Shown here: piece by piece, positions 6,222 through 6,673 of the stretch
How positions within the stretch are numbered: position 1 is the first letter of the stretch
Layout of the letters: each line of letters starts with the position of its first letter
DNA from: Candidatus Aminicenantota bacterium
GTDB taxonomy: Bacteria > Acidobacteriota > Aminicenantia > UBA2199
DNA: 6,673 nucleotides
Assembly (NCBI GenBank): GCA_030671465.1
Contig: DAOVIP010000112.1
Coordinates: 1-6,673, forward strand
Direction: 5' to 3'
Made by a program: the position numbers and the translations under genes
Notes under the pieces: generated by a model
The model's input: the letters and a program-made list of their open reading frames with translations, nothing else
Databases searched by the model: none
What the model was told of the DNA's origin: nothing

Positions 6222-6673
6222 ATGACGGTAAAAATAAAAATTTCCATTATGATCATGGTCATGTGGCTGGGGGTTTTGATCCTGCCGGCAGGGATTGAAG
6301 TATCCGGATATTTCGAAAACCGGTTTTACCTGGCCCTGGAACCGGACGTGGAATGGTGTGATATCGGAGAAAAAATCAATCTGGGAGATTACAACCGGCT
6401 CCGGCTTATGCTGAAGGCATCTCCTTCTGATAAAGTCAATATCAATATGGCTGTTGACTTTTTTACTTTTTACGGTTTTATTACCAAGCCGCCAGGGACA
6501 TACAGTCAACCGGAATCAGTGGAAATTGAAAATCTAACCATTAACCTGGACCGGGCTTACGTTAATCTATATTTCAAACATTTTGATATTTCCATCGGGA
6601 AACAACGGATAGCGCTGGGTGTCTCCTATCTGTGGGCTCCCCTGGATATCTTCAACCGGGTCAATATTCTGGA
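6222..6673 (+). CDS. Second outer-membrane beta-barrel protein, partial (3' end outside window)
   Basis: An open frame starts at ATG 6222, 11 bases after the transporter stop, and runs without a stop off the right edge (150 full codons). The frame has a TGA at 6183-6185 and no other ATG before 6222, which supports this start. The Shine-Dalgarno is weak (AGGGG at 6203-6207, 14 bases away), so translation may depend on ribosomes finishing the transporter. The N-terminus looks like a signal peptide (MTVKIKISIMIMVMWLGVLI then LPAG, probable cut at about residue 23-24). Mature residues align with the first barrel: SGYFENRF with FGYFESQI, NRLRLMLK with NKLRLDLK, NLDRAYVNLYFKHFDISIGK with YLDNAYIKFAFKYFDFIVGK, and then a block at 126-145 ending APLDIFN. 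It is therefore a tandem-type paralogue, probably the second outer-membrane component of the same export operon. About two thirds of the expected length is missing from view. Confidence 0.85.
   Translation, partial: MTVKIKISIMIMVMWLGVLILPAGIEVSGYFENRFYLALEPDVEWCDIGEKINLGDYNRLRLMLKASPSDKVNINMAVDFFTFYGFITKPPGTYSQPESVEIENLTINLDRAYVNLYFKHFDISIGKQRIALGVSYLWAPLDIFNRVNIL

Noticed and set aside
1..6673. tRNA, rRNA, CRISPR arrays, insertion sequences, attachment sites
   Set aside because: No regularly spaced repeats, transposase motifs, flanking terminal repeats or tRNA-like cloverleaf sequence were seen by reading; almost all bases from 671 onward are coding.

Overview
The window shows part of a bacterial chromosome, moderately AT-rich, from an organism with an outer membrane. 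The evidence for two membranes is a LolA-like periplasmic protein, two outer-membrane beta-barrels with signal peptides, and an RND/MMPL inner-membrane exporter. The combination fits uncultured diderm lineages (for example Aminicenantes-like, Acidobacteriota or FCB-type bacteria), but nothing in the sequence fixes the taxon and this is a weak guess.

Layout. Bases 1-302 hold the 3' end of a membrane protein gene that began before the window. Bases 303-590 form a gene-poor spacer with weak inverted repeats and a stretch (about 410-579) open in three frames, possibly a decayed gene or a dispersed repeat. Bases 597-664 are a compact control region: a candidate promoter, a cluster of interlocking GACCG/CGGTC palindromes and a strong Shine-Dalgarno. 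From 671 onward everything is on the + strand and tightly packed: a TetR-family repressor (671-1360), a LolA-like periplasmic protein (1383-2147), an outer-membrane beta-barrel (2144-3334, ATGA overlap with the gene before), a 951-residue MMPL-type RND transporter (3355-6210), and a second barrel paralogous to the first (6222 to beyond the right edge). The second barrel is cut by the window end.

How they may work together. The gaps are 22, -4, 20 and 11 bases, so the five genes look like one operon. The likely model (inference) is an envelope export route for a lipid or other hydrophobic molecule: the RND pump extracts it at the inner membrane, the LolA-like protein shields it in the periplasm, and one or both barrels receive it at the outer membrane. 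The TetR protein would repress the whole set from the palindromes over the promoter, with a hydrophobic ligand releasing it. The cargo cannot be read from the sequence.
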